A stretch of 34,871 nucleotides of DNA, taken from positions 1 to 34,871 of the forward strand of contig SXIE01000356.1 of the NCBI GenBank assembly GCA_005772945.1, in the 5' to 3' direction. The DNA comes from Pseudomonadota bacterium. Its GTDB lineage: Bacteria; Myxococcota; UBA9042; PHBI01. Numbering within the stretch: position 1 is the first letter of the stretch; each line of letters starts with the position of its first letter. Below are positions 23,787-31,977 of the stretch, one piece after another. The position numbers were made by a program, and so were the translations under genes. The notes under the pieces are model-generated. The model made no database searches, had not been told where the DNA came from, and saw nothing but the letters and a program-made list of their open reading frames with translations.

Positions 23787-26700
23787 GTGCGGATCTGGGA
23801 CGGCCGCTATCGCATCGAGCGCACGCTTGGCGAAGGCGGCATGGGGCATGTCGTGCTCGCGAAGGACCTCGGGCAGGGGCAGCAGCCGGTCGCGGTGAAG
23901 CTCTTGAACTCCGAGCATCGCGACCAGACGACCGACTTCATGCGCGAATACGCCGTGCAACGTCGGCTCGACCACCCCGCGATTCCGCGGGTGCACGCCT
24001 TTGGTTTCGGCGAGCACAATAGCCGCGAGGTCCCCTACTTCGTGATGGACTTCGTGCGCGGCATCCCGCTGGCGAACGCGCTCCTCACGCTCAAGGACCC
24101 CAAGCAGGCCTGGCCCTGGATCCTCCAGACCCTGCGCGCCCTCGACCACATGCACGACGCCGGCTTCCTGCATCGCGACCTGAAGCCCGGCAACATTCTC
24201 GTGAGCACCGATGTCGACATCGAGGCCTCGGCGCACCTCATCGACTTCGGCATCGCGATCGGCTTCGGCGAGACCCCGGAGGAGCTGTTCATCGGCACGC
24301 CCGAGTACAGCGCGCCCGAGCTCATGGCCGGCTCGCCGTTCGACGTCCGCCAGGACCTCTACGCCATCGGGCTCCTCGTCTATGAGATCCTGACGGGGCA
24401 CCGGCCGTGGCCCGGCGACGACCCGACCGACCTCTATCACAAGCGCATGTACACGGCGTACCAGCCGATCCGGCACCCGGACTGCGGCCCGGCGCTCGCG
24501 AAGCTGGTCGATGACCTCCTCAAGCCGATGCACGTCCATCGCCCGCGCAACGCCGCCGAGGTGATCGCGCGCTTTTGCGACGCGGTCGGCCTGCACGAGC
24601 CGATCGAGACGCCGCTCGCGTTCCGCCGCCGGCTCCAGGCGCTGCCGTTCGCGAACGATGGCGAGCTGGCGCGCGTCGCGGGGGCGTGGCTCGGGGTGTC
24701 GGCGGAGAAGGCGAACGAGACGCGACCCATCATCCTCATCGTCGAGGATCCGCGCGGCTTCGACGGCTCCAGCATCGTGCACCAGCTGTCCGATCGCGCG
24801 GCCGTCGCCGGCTCGCGCATCATCCGCTACTCGCTCGAGCACCGTCCGCACGGGCCGCTCGAGGCGCTGGAGCCGGCCTTGGCGCAGCTGCGCCTCCTGC
24901 GCGAGCAGAAGCTGCAGGCCAGCGGGCGCGCCATCGGGCCGGAGAGCGGGCTGATGGGTGGGCTGGCGGGCGCGGCGACGCTGCTCACGCGGCTCCAGGG
25001 CCCGACCGTCTTGGCGATCGACGGTCTCGAGTGGGCCGACACGCTGTCGCTCGAGATCCTGATTACGGTCCTCACGGGCGCCAAGAACCCCGGGTTGCGC
25101 GTCATCGGCACGCTGGATCCGCAGGCGATCCCGGCAGCCGAGCGGGCCTTCCAGCGGCTCGGCGCGTTGCCGTTTGTGGCCCGCGTCAAGCGTGCGCCGA
25201 TGGCGCTGGAAGCGGTGACCGATTGGGTGGACCAGGCCGTCGGCGCGGATCTCGTCCCCGATGCGCGCGTGCTCCACCTGTGGAAGCGCTCGGAGGGGCG
25301 CCCCGAGCGGGTGCGCGAGCTCCTGGCCGACGATCTGCGCAAGGGCCTCGTCGCGCGCGGGGTGAACGGCTACCGCTGGGATGAGGCGCTCGCCGAGGAA
25401 GAGCGGCTGCGCAAGCAGGCCACGCCGACGACCGCGCCGTCTGCGGCCAGGGCGGCGACGGGCGACGCGGCGACCCCGCCGTTCGAGAAGCTGCTCGAGG
25501 TGCTGACCGAGCCGGTGCCGGAATCGGTGCTGGCGACGTTCCTCCAGGCGCCCAAGAGCCAGATCCGCACGCTGGTCGCCGACCAAGTATTGGCGCGCGA
25601 GGTCGACGGCTCGCTGGGGCCGGGCCCGCGTGCGGTCCGCGTTGATCAACGGGATCCGCAGCAGAACGAGGCGCGACAGGTGCTCCACGAGCGCCTCGCG
25701 CGCTGTATCGAGCTGTCGCTGCCGTTCGATGCGAAGGCGGAGCGCGCGGCGCGCGAGTGGCTGCGGACCGGCGTCCCGCTGCGCGCCGTGCCGCACCTCT
25801 TGGATGCGGCGCACCAGGCGCTGGACCGGGCCGTGCCCCGAAACGGAACGGCCGCACCGAACGCGGCGCGGCTCTTGGACGAGGTGGCCGGGATCCTGAA
25901 GGCGGCGGGCGCGCGGCCGACGACCGAGCAGGTGCGGCTGATGCGCATCGATCTCGGGCGTGCGCGGGTGCGGCTCGCGCAGCTGCTCGGAGACCCGGCT
26001 GCGTGGGAGCAAGCGGCGACGGAGCTGTTCGCGCGCGGGCTCGAGGACGGGCATCTGCAGTCGATGGCGGCGGCCCTGGTGTCGCTCGTGAAGCTGGCGG
26101 CGGACCGCTCGGATCGCTCGCGACTGCTCGAGCACCAACGGGCGCTGGCCGACCTCGCACCCGAGCACGCGCGCTTTCCGGCGGCCTGGATCGAGGCGCG
26201 GCTGGCGGCCGACGACGGGCACGTCGCGCAGGCGCTGGGAACCCTGCGCAAGGTGCCGACCGAGGTCATGAAGCCGGAGGATCACGTCGAGCTCGTCGCG
26301 CTCGAGGCGGACATCTTGGTGCAGCACGGCTGGCTCGGCGAGGCCGAGACGGCGGTCGCGCACTACGCCGACCTCGCGCGTCGCATCGGCGATCGGGAGA
26401 TGATGCTGCATGCGCGCCTCCTCCGGGCCTCGCTGGCGCGCGAAGGGCAGGCGCCCGACATCGCCTCCGGGCTCGTCAAGAGCCTGGCGGCGGAGCTCGG
26501 CGACGCGCGCCACTACCGCCTCGACGGGCGCCTCGAGCTCGAGCGGGCGCGCTGCGACCTGGCGTTCGGCGGGCTCGATCGGGCCTTCGCACGGGCCGCC
26601 GAGGCGCAGGCGTTCGCGCGGCGCGACGGGGATCGAGAGACCGAGGTCTTCGCCCTCTGCGTGGACGCGCGCGGGCGGGCACTCGCGGGTGAGCACGGGC

Positions 26701-27227
26701 GCGCGTCCGAGGCGATCGCGCTGGCGCTCGACCATAGCGCGCGCGGGGGCTTGTCGCGGCTGGCGGAACGCGAGGTAGCCCTGACGGCGCTCGAGGTCGG
26801 GCGCGCACGGCCGCTTGGACTGGAGCCGCAGCGCGTCTTTGGTGGCGCGCAGGAGCTTGCGCGCCAGGCCGAGCGCGACGGCCAACGCAGCCTGACGGTG
26901 CGCGCGCTGGCGCTGGGAGCGCTGGCGTCGCTCGACGGCCAACGCGGGCTCGATGCCCTGGCGCTGGCGGAGGCGGCGCTCGAGCGCTCGACCGCCTGGG
27001 GCGGGGTCGGCGAGTCGCGGCACCACCTGCTCTTTCTGCTGGCACGCGCGCGCTTCCTCAGGCGCGAAGGCTTTCGCGCGCGGCGCCTGCTCGGCGAGGC
27101 GCGGACGCACTTGCGCAGCTCGGCCAAGAAGCTCGCGGATCCGACCGAGCGCGAGGCGTTCCTCGGTGAACCGCGCAACGCGTTGATCGAGGCGGGCGCG
27201 CTCGAGGACGTTCAGCGCGCGGGGTGA
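23787..27227 (+). CDS. Ser/Thr kinase fused to a degenerate AAA-type domain and TPR-like repeats
   Basis: 1146 residues from GTG 23787, chosen for GGAGG at 23777-23781. The frame is open further up and an ATG at 23646 is possible, but that stretch has low GC3. Kinase: Gly loop LGEGGMGHVVLAK (14-26), Lys38, HRDLKPGN with Asp131, DFG 153-155, GTPEYSAPEL; all active-site residues are intact. The next domain sits where PknK-type proteins carry an AAA_16 ATPase, but the P-loop is replaced by EDPRGFDGSS (320-329) with no GK[ST]. The Walker B site reads VLAIDGLEWAD (408-418) with one Asp lost. The C-terminal half (about 650-1140) is helical TPR-like sequence. This fits a kinase with a sensing or scaffolding arm that does not hydrolyse ATP. 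The stop overlaps a possible upstream start of the next gene. Confidence 0.9.
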   Translation: MRIWDGRYRIERTLGEGGMGHVVLAKDLGQGQQPVAVKLLNSEHRDQTTDFMREYAVQRRLDHPAIPRVHAFGFGEHNSREVPYFVMDFVRGIPLANALLTLKDPKQAWPWILQTLRALDHMHDAGFLHRDLKPGNILVSTDVDIEASAHLIDFGIAIGFGETPEELFIGTPEYSAPELMAGSPFDVRQDLYAIGLLVYEILTGHRPWPGDDPTDLYHKRMYTAYQPIRHPDCGPALAKLVDDLLKPMHVHRPRNAAEVIARFCDAVGLHEPIETPLAFRRRLQALPFANDGELARVAGAWLGVSAEKANETRPIILIVEDPRGFDGSSIVHQLSDRAAVAGSRIIRYSLEHRPHGPLEALEPALAQLRLLREQKLQASGRAIGPESGLMGGLAGAATLLTRLQGPTVLAIDGLEWADTLSLEILITVLTGAKNPGLRVIGTLDPQAIPAAERAFQRLGALPFVARVKRAPMALEAVTDWVDQAVGADLVPDARVLHLWKRSEGRPERVRELLADDLRKGLVARGVNGYRWDEALAEEERLRKQATPTTAPSAARAATGDAATPPFEKLLEVLTEPVPESVLATFLQAPKSQIRTLVADQVLAREVDGSLGPGPRAVRVDQRDPQQNEARQVLHERLARCIELSLPFDAKAERAAREWLRTGVPLRAVPHLLDAAHQALDRAVPRNGTAAPNAARLLDEVAGILKAAGARPTTEQVRLMRIDLGRARVRLAQLLGDPAAWEQAATELFARGLEDGHLQSMAAALVSLVKLAADRSDRSRLLEHQRALADLAPEHARFPAAWIEARLAADDGHVAQALGTLRKVPTEVMKPEDHVELVALEADILVQHGWLGEAETAVAHYADLARRIGDREMMLHARLLRASLAREGQAPDIASGLVKSLAAELGDARHYRLDGRLELERARCDLAFGGLDRAFARAAEAQAFARRDGDRETEVFALCVDARGRALAGEHGRASEAIALALDHSARGGLSRLAEREVALTALEVGRARPLGLEPQRVFGGAQELARQAERDGQRSLTVRALALGALASLDGQRGLDALALAEAALERSTAWGGVGESRHHLLFLLARARFLRREGFRARRLLGEARTHLRSSAKKLADPTEREAFLGEPRNALIEAGALEDVQRAG

Positions 27228-27253
27228 ACCTCGTTGGGCAGCACGGAGAAGCG

Positions 27254-27811
27254 ATGGCGACCCACACGCGGCGCCGGGACGTCCGGTTCGTCACAGTACG
27301 CCGAGGGGGGACCCTCGATGACCGGCGGCACCGGATGCTCGCGTCGTGGGCGGCGGACTGCGCGGACCGCGTGCAGTCCCTGTTCGCGTGTGAACGGCCA
27401 AGTGATGACCGGCCCCGTCGCGCGATCGAGGCAGCGCGTGCCTGGGCAAACGGCGACGTCACGATGATCGCGGCCCGCGAAGCTGCAGTCGCGGCGCACG
27501 GTGCGGCGCGCGAAGTCTCGGGCGCTGCCCGCGAAGCCGCGCGGGCAGCAGGGCACGCGGTGGCGACGGCTCACATGGCGGACCATGCGCTCGAGGCGGC
27601 GGCCTACGCACTTCGGGCCGTCCTCGCTGCAGCCGGCGCGGGCGGTGCCGAGGCGGTTCGCTGCGAGCGCGCGTGGCAGCGCGCGCAGCTTCCTGACGGG
27701 ATTCGCTACCTGGCGCTCGACGATCAGGCGCCGGTCGGGTCCGGCATCACCGTGCCGGCACCAGCGGCGACGTTCGAACGCTCGGCGGCGCGATTCGAGA
27801 AGAAGCGGTAG
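27254..27811 (+). CDS. Imm5-like putative immunity protein
   Basis: 185 residues from ATG 27254 with GGAG 5 bases upstream. The frame also has GTG 27224, which overlaps the kinase stop as GTGA but lacks an RBS of its own. The core DDRPRRAIEAARAWANGDVT ... AREAAVAAHGAAREV ... AAREAARAAGHAVATAHM ... AAYALRAV matches, from memory, the Ala-rich all-helical Imm5 family of polymorphic-toxin immunity proteins. Those proteins sit beside secreted toxins and protect the producer. No toxin is visible within several kilobases, and the gene probably shares a transcript with the kinase. The last 29 codons overlap the 3' end of the TSUP gene on the other strand, so the true C-terminus may be altered. Confidence 0.75.
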   Translation: MATHTRRRDVRFVTVRRGGTLDDRRHRMLASWAADCADRVQSLFACERPSDDRPRRAIEAARAWANGDVTMIAAREAAVAAHGAAREVSGAAREAARAAGHAVATAHMADHALEAAAYALRAVLAAAGAGGAEAVRCERAWQRAQLPDGIRYLALDDQAPVGSGITVPAPAATFERSAARFEKKR

Positions 27812-28617
27812 ATCATCCAGCTGTCGATGACCGCGGTCGCGACGAGGATCTGGTAGGCGAGCGCCGCGGGCAAGAGCCCGAGCTGCTCGATGGTTCGTGA
27901 GAGGCCGAAGGCGACGACCCAGGCATCGAAGCTCATGCAGACCCGGCGGAACGGCTCGGCGCTGACGCGCCGGATCAGCCAATGACCGAGCGGCACCCCG
28001 AGCAGGATGCCTGGGAGGAGCCACCACACGAGGGCCGTGCTCTCGGCGGTGAAGAGGCCGAGGAACAGATAGGCCACGAGCGTCAGGAGCGACTCGGCGG
28101 TGCGGGTGATCGCCAGCGCGACCTTGAAATCGGCCTTCTCGAGGCCCTGGTTGTTGAAGAAGAGGACCAACGGCGGGCCCGAGATCGTGGTGAGGGAGTA
28201 GAGCAAGCCGACGCCGGCACCGAACGGCAGGGCGACCGCGCGCTCGCGCCGAATGGGCCAGCGCACGCCCGCCGCCTGCACCAAGATGAGCGGGAGCATC
28301 AGGCCGTAGACGACCAGCTTCACCCAGCCGGGGCTCAGCTGCGCCAGAAGGAGCGCGCCGATCGCGACGCCCGGTACGAGACCGATGACCAGCGGCTTGA
28401 CGCGCGGCCACACGCGACGGATGGCGCCGCGCCCGAGGAACAGATTCACGAGGTTGACGCCGACCTCGACGATGACGAGCGCCGGGTTGAGGACGCGGCT
28501 CGTCACCATGATCAAGGACAGCGGGACCGTCAGCGAGGAGTAGCCGTAACCCAACGCACCGTTGACCGTCGCGGCTCCAAAGCTCGTCAGCGCGATGAAC
28601 AGTAGGACGTAGTCCAA
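27724..28617 (-). CDS. TauE/SafE (TSUP) family permease
   Basis: 297 residues from TTG 28617, chosen because GGAG lies 7 bases upstream; the open frame to TTG 28701 would add 28 residues encoded by an AT-rich, promoter-like stretch. About eight to nine transmembrane helices run from YVLLFIALTSFGAATVNGAL to residue ~275. The family hallmarks are a Gly-rich first helix (FGAATVNGALGYGYSS) and the mid-protein ISGPPLVLFFNNQG beginning the second half. TSUP proteins move small sulfur-containing or carboxylate anions (sulfite, sulfoacetate, thiosulfate and others). The substrate is not deducible. The 3' end overlaps the immunity-like gene by 88 bases. It follows the protease gene by 254 bases. Confidence 0.88.
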   Translation of the reverse strand: MDYVLLFIALTSFGAATVNGALGYGYSSLTVPLSLIMVTSRVLNPALVIVEVGVNLVNLFLGRGAIRRVWPRVKPLVIGLVPGVAIGALLLAQLSPGWVKLVVYGLMLPLILVQAAGVRWPIRRERAVALPFGAGVGLLYSLTTISGPPLVLFFNNQGLEKADFKVALAITRTAESLLTLVAYLFLGLFTAESTALVWWLLPGILLGVPLGHWLIRRVSAEPFRRVCMSFDAWVVAFGLSRTIEQLGLLPAALAYQILVATAVIDSWMIYRFFSNRAAERSNVAAGAGTVMPDPTGA

Positions 28618-28641
28618 GGGAGATCTCCAGCGGGCTTGACG

Positions 28642-28709
28642 GCTAAGCTGACATTGATGACCAACTAAGTCAAGAATATTGGAGACCAAACTTGTCAACA
28701 ATACCGATC
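28642..28709 (-). promoter_or_regulatory. AT-rich promoter/operator region of the TSUP gene
   Basis: By my count 27 of 68 bases are G or C (about 40%) in a window near 70%. On the minus strand TTGACA (28698-28693) and TATTCT (28678-28673) are 14 bases apart; the overlapping TTGTTG (28701-28696) gives a 17-base spacing to the same -10. Several short inverted repeats are interleaved: TGACA/TGTCA at the ends (28649 and 28697), TTGG-AGA-CCAA (28679-28689) and GAC...GTC. A regulator-bound promoter is likely; the regulator is unknown. Confidence 0.5.
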
Positions 28710-28871
28710 GGCCGCGCCACAGGCGGATGAGCGTGGCTAGGGCCCCCGGCTCGGAGCCTCACGCGCACGTCATTCCCGCAAGCGTCCACCGGCGTCGCAC
28801 GCGACTGCGCAGCGCGCACATCGCACGCGCCGCGTGGGTTGCACGCCTGCCCGCGCTGGAACGAACCGATT

Positions 28872-31130
28872 TCAACGCCGCGGGCGACGTCCCCGCCATG
28901 CGACGCCGACGAGCCCGAGCAGCCCTACGAAGAGCCCTTGGCTGCCGCTCTCGCAGCCGCCCGCGCTGCTGTTGCCCGCAACCGGATGTGGCGTCGGGTT
29001 GCTGTCGGTCGGGTCGCCGTTTCCGCCCAGACCATTGTCCGGGTTGGTCGTCGCGCACGTCTCGTCGGTCTGCCCGTCGCAGTTGTTGTCGACGGTGTCG
29101 CCGCACGTCTCGATCGCGCCCGGACTGCGGTTCGCGTCGTCGTCGGCGCAGTCGTTCGCGGCGCAATAGCCGTCGTGATCGGCGTCCGTGCAGCCCTCGC
29201 AGCCTTCGTCCGTCTGGTCGTTGCAGTTGTTGTCGAGGCCGTCGCCGCAGCGCTCGCTCCCGCCTGGCTTGATGGTCGCGTCGTCGTCCTTGCAGTCGGC
29301 CGGCGCGCACACCCCGTCGCTATCGGCGTCGGTACAGACTGGCTCGGTCGCGCAACCCTCGTCCGTCTGGCCGTTGCAGTTGTCGTCGACGCGGTTGCCG
29401 CAGCTCTCCCCGGCGCCCGGGTGCACGGTGCCCGCTGCGTCGTTGCAGTCGTCTTCCGCGCACGTGCCGTCCTGGTCGACGTCAGTGCAGCCGCTGCCCG
29501 GCATGCACGCGTTCAGCTCGGCGCCGCACTTGCTCGTGAGGCACCCTTGGTAGGTCGCGTCGGTCTCGCTGGCGCACTTGCTGTTCGCGCACTGGACCAG
29601 CGCATTGTACTGCTCTTGCGCGGCGCGCGTGCCGGTCCCGAAGCACGTCTGCAGGCACGGCTGGTCGCCGTTCGCGCAGAGCGCCATGCACGCGTCGACC
29701 TGCGTACACGTCTGATCGCCGGTCTGGCCCGGGAAGCACGTGTCGATCGGGTCGCCGCATTTGTTGTTTGCGCAGGTCTGGAACTGGGCGTCGTCGGTGA
29801 TGTCCTTGCAGTTGTCCTGCAGGCATCCGAGCAGATCGTCGACCTGGTTTTGGGCCGCCAGCGTACCGGTCTCGTAGCAGCCCCGCCAGCACGCCTGGTC
29901 GTTCTGGCCGCAATTGGCGAGGCAGCCGTAGACGTCGGCGCAGAGCTTGTCGCCGGTGACGACCGGGAAGCAGACGTCCATCTCGCCTTGGCAGTTGGTC
30001 TGGACGCAGGTCTGAAAGGCGGCGTCGGTCGTGGCGGCGGCGCACGCGTCCTCGAAGCAGGTGAGCATGCTCTGGAGCTCGGCCTGCGCGGCGGGCGTCG
30101 CGCTGGCCATGCACGCCTGCTGGCACGCGGCGCTGGTGCAGTTGGCCATGCAGCCGTACGCGTTCTCGCAGGTCGCCGTCTGGCACACCGCGTTGCTGCA
30201 CGAGCCATCGCCCTGACAGGCCTCGGCGCAATCGCAGAGGTCGGCCGTCGTCTTGCACGAGGGCGCGGGGGCGCCGAGCTTCTGGTTGATCCAGGCGGCG
30301 TAGGCGTCGACGCGCGTGCTGATGGTCGGGGTCTGGCACGGGTCGCAGTTCGGGCCTTCGCAGGCGGTGCCGGCGCTGGTCACGCCGGCCAGGACCTGCG
30401 CGCCGTTGTGGGTCATGAGGCCGGGGCCGCCGCTGTCGCCGAAGCAGGTCCCGTGACCGCTGTAATTGCTGACGTAGACGTCGGCGTAGACCTGCGTGAT
30501 CGGGAAGGAGGTCGAGCGCTTGAGGCCGTCGCCGCTCTCGTTGATGCCCTCGACCGCGCCGAAACCGACGTAGGTGCAGGTCGTGCCGACCGCGTTATTG
30601 AGGCTGCCGACGTGGATGGGGGTCGGGACGACGTCGGTGACGGGCTGCGAGAGGTGCACGAGCGCGATGTCGTTGTCGTTGTTCTCGGGGTCGTAGTTCG
30701 GGTTCGGGATGAACTGGTCGACGTCGTAGAATTTGCCTTCGGTCGGGGCGGCGCCGTTCGGCTTGGGGCGGGCGTCGGCGCCGATGAAGAAGGTCGTGTT
30801 CTGCGGGGTGATCCCCTGCTGTTGGATGTCCGGACCGGCGACGCAATGGCCGGCGGTGAGGACCCAATTCGGGGCGATGAGGGTGCCCGAGCAGAAGGAG
30901 CCGCCGTATTGCCAGGCCTCGGCGACGACGAGCGCGCCGACCGAAGGGTAGCCGGTCTCGGTGACGCCATTGACGATCGGGCGCTCGGCCGAGATCACCG
31001 GTCCCTTGGGCGGCTGCGGGGCGTCCTCGGGGTCGAGCCGCTGACAGGCCGTGAAAGCGAACGCCGCGAACCCCATGCCAGTGACGGTGCCGCGAAGCCA
31101 TGCTCCGCGGACCAATGACGAACGCGCCAT
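28872..31130 (-). CDS. Lipoprotein-type chymotrypsin-fold serine protease with MopE-like repeats and MYXO-CTERM tail
   Basis: 752 residues from ATG 31130 (GGAGG about 7 bases upstream); the longer frame to 31439 has no RBS. Residues 1-29 look like a lipoprotein signal ending FTAC with Cys29. The S1 protease domain (about 52-285) begins IVNG and has the triad His95 (LTAGHC), Asp154 (NDIALVHL) and Ser233 (GDSGGP). The position of trypsin Asp189 is Gly227, so cleavage after Arg/Lys is not expected. A Cys-rich block (about 292-555) has three ~80-residue units (AYGCMANC, VYGCLANC and VDACMALC type). Three MopE-like metal-binding repeats follow (D.DG.CA..DC.D ... CG...D.NC.GQTDEGC). The last ~29 residues (GGCESG, then FVGLLGLVGVAW, then RGRRPRR) form a MYXO-CTERM sorting signal. 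Probably displayed on the cell surface. Confidence 0.92.
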   Translation of the reverse strand: MARSSLVRGAWLRGTVTGMGFAAFAFTACQRLDPEDAPQPPKGPVISAERPIVNGVTETGYPSVGALVVAEAWQYGGSFCSGTLIAPNWVLTAGHCVAGPDIQQQGITPQNTTFFIGADARPKPNGAAPTEGKFYDVDQFIPNPNYDPENNDNDIALVHLSQPVTDVVPTPIHVGSLNNAVGTTCTYVGFGAVEGINESGDGLKRSTSFPITQVYADVYVSNYSGHGTCFGDSGGPGLMTHNGAQVLAGVTSAGTACEGPNCDPCQTPTISTRVDAYAAWINQKLGAPAPSCKTTADLCDCAEACQGDGSCSNAVCQTATCENAYGCMANCTSAACQQACMASATPAAQAELQSMLTCFEDACAAATTDAAFQTCVQTNCQGEMDVCFPVVTGDKLCADVYGCLANCGQNDQACWRGCYETGTLAAQNQVDDLLGCLQDNCKDITDDAQFQTCANNKCGDPIDTCFPGQTGDQTCTQVDACMALCANGDQPCLQTCFGTGTRAAQEQYNALVQCANSKCASETDATYQGCLTSKCGAELNACMPGSGCTDVDQDGTCAEDDCNDAAGTVHPGAGESCGNRVDDNCNGQTDEGCATEPVCTDADSDGVCAPADCKDDDATIKPGGSERCGDGLDNNCNDQTDEGCEGCTDADHDGYCAANDCADDDANRSPGAIETCGDTVDNNCDGQTDETCATTNPDNGLGGNGDPTDSNPTPHPVAGNSSAGGCESGSQGLFVGLLGLVGVAWRGRRPRR

Positions 31131-31362
31131 GCCCACCCCTCCCCGCCCAGGCCTCGTAGAGGCCAACCATCCCACGCTCGCCGTGCATACGCCGCGCGGT
31201 TCGCGGGGCGCAACCTCGTTATCGCGGGACCGCGAAACCGAACCGGCGCGGGCCGGTCGCGGCCTTGCGGGCAAACCAATCGCCGTTGGAAGTGTCGAGG
31301 GAAACGACCCGCCCATGACGTCCCCCACGGGCGGGCCCACTTCGGAGGTCGCAGCCGAGAGG

Positions 31363-31914
31363 TCAGTCCGCCGCGAACGCAGTCCACGCGGTTTGGAGGC
31401 GCGTGCGGGCGGCCGCGCAGTGGGCATCGAAACGCGCAAACCAGGTCTGGAAGTCGGGCTTGGCGGCGCCGGCTTTGAGCGCCGTGTCGATCGCGTGGAC
31501 GGCGATGGTTGTCTTGCGCAGACAGTGGACGAGGGAACGGAGGCCGAAATAGAGCTGGGATGCCTGGGTGGTCTGCGGCACCTCGAACTGGGTCAGCGTG
31601 TGGTTGATGGCGTCGAGACGCGCCCGGAAGTTGTCGTCGACGAGCTTTACGTCGGCCGGCGCGGGAGGCCACGGGAGGTTCCTGAGGGAGCGTGCGTAGT
31701 CCTGACTCACACGCGTCATCGTGGCGATGACCTCATTCGAGTGCTCGGCCATCTCGGCCGGCGTGAATGAACGCTCCGCAACCTCTCGGCGTGCCTCGAT
31801 CTCGTTGCCGGCCACGACGTACCAGATGCCGACGCCGGTGAACGCGACCGCTACGAAGAACAACGCCCAGTAATCGCCCACAGACGGCCGATTCGAACCC
31901 ATCACTGCGACCAC
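31363..31914 (-). CDS. Small single-pass membrane protein, unknown
   Basis: 183 residues from GTG 31914, with GGAGG 6 bases upstream. Residues about 15-34 (YWALFFVAVAFTGVGIWYVV) form one transmembrane helix. The remaining ~148 residues are predicted helical, with an acidic stretch (FTPAEMAEHSNEVIATMTRV), Pro-rich PWPPAPADV, and a C-terminal bundle with two Cys (VHCLRK and DAHCAAAR). It lies 63 bases downstream of the glycine-rich hydrophobic protein gene on the same strand, so the two probably share a transcript. No family is recognised. In this position a membrane-bound partner or immunity role is possible, but this rests on context only. Confidence 0.8.
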   Translation of the reverse strand: MVAVMGSNRPSVGDYWALFFVAVAFTGVGIWYVVAGNEIEARREVAERSFTPAEMAEHSNEVIATMTRVSQDYARSLRNLPWPPAPADVKLVDDNFRARLDAINHTLTQFEVPQTTQASQLYFGLRSLVHCLRKTTIAVHAIDTALKAGAAKPDFQTWFARFDAHCAAARTRLQTAWTAFAAD

Positions 31915-31977
31915 AACGCACCTCCAACCCGAGAGAGAAAGACGCCAAGCGACGAAGAGAGCAGAGCGCGGCGACGG

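Noticed and set aside
23727..27110. Minus-strand open frame of 1127 codons opposite the kinase at 23787
   Set aside because: The plus-strand kinase motifs and RBS are unambiguous; the antisense product has shadow composition (Arg, Leu, Gln, Ala) and no motif.
31222..31257. Two short GC hairpins (TCGCG-GGAC-CGCGA and ACCGGC-GCGG-GCCGGT) between 31130 and 31363
   Set aside because: Short GC-only dyads occur often by chance in such DNA and no T-tract follows, so a terminator is not supported. The 232-base gap holds nothing else I can name.
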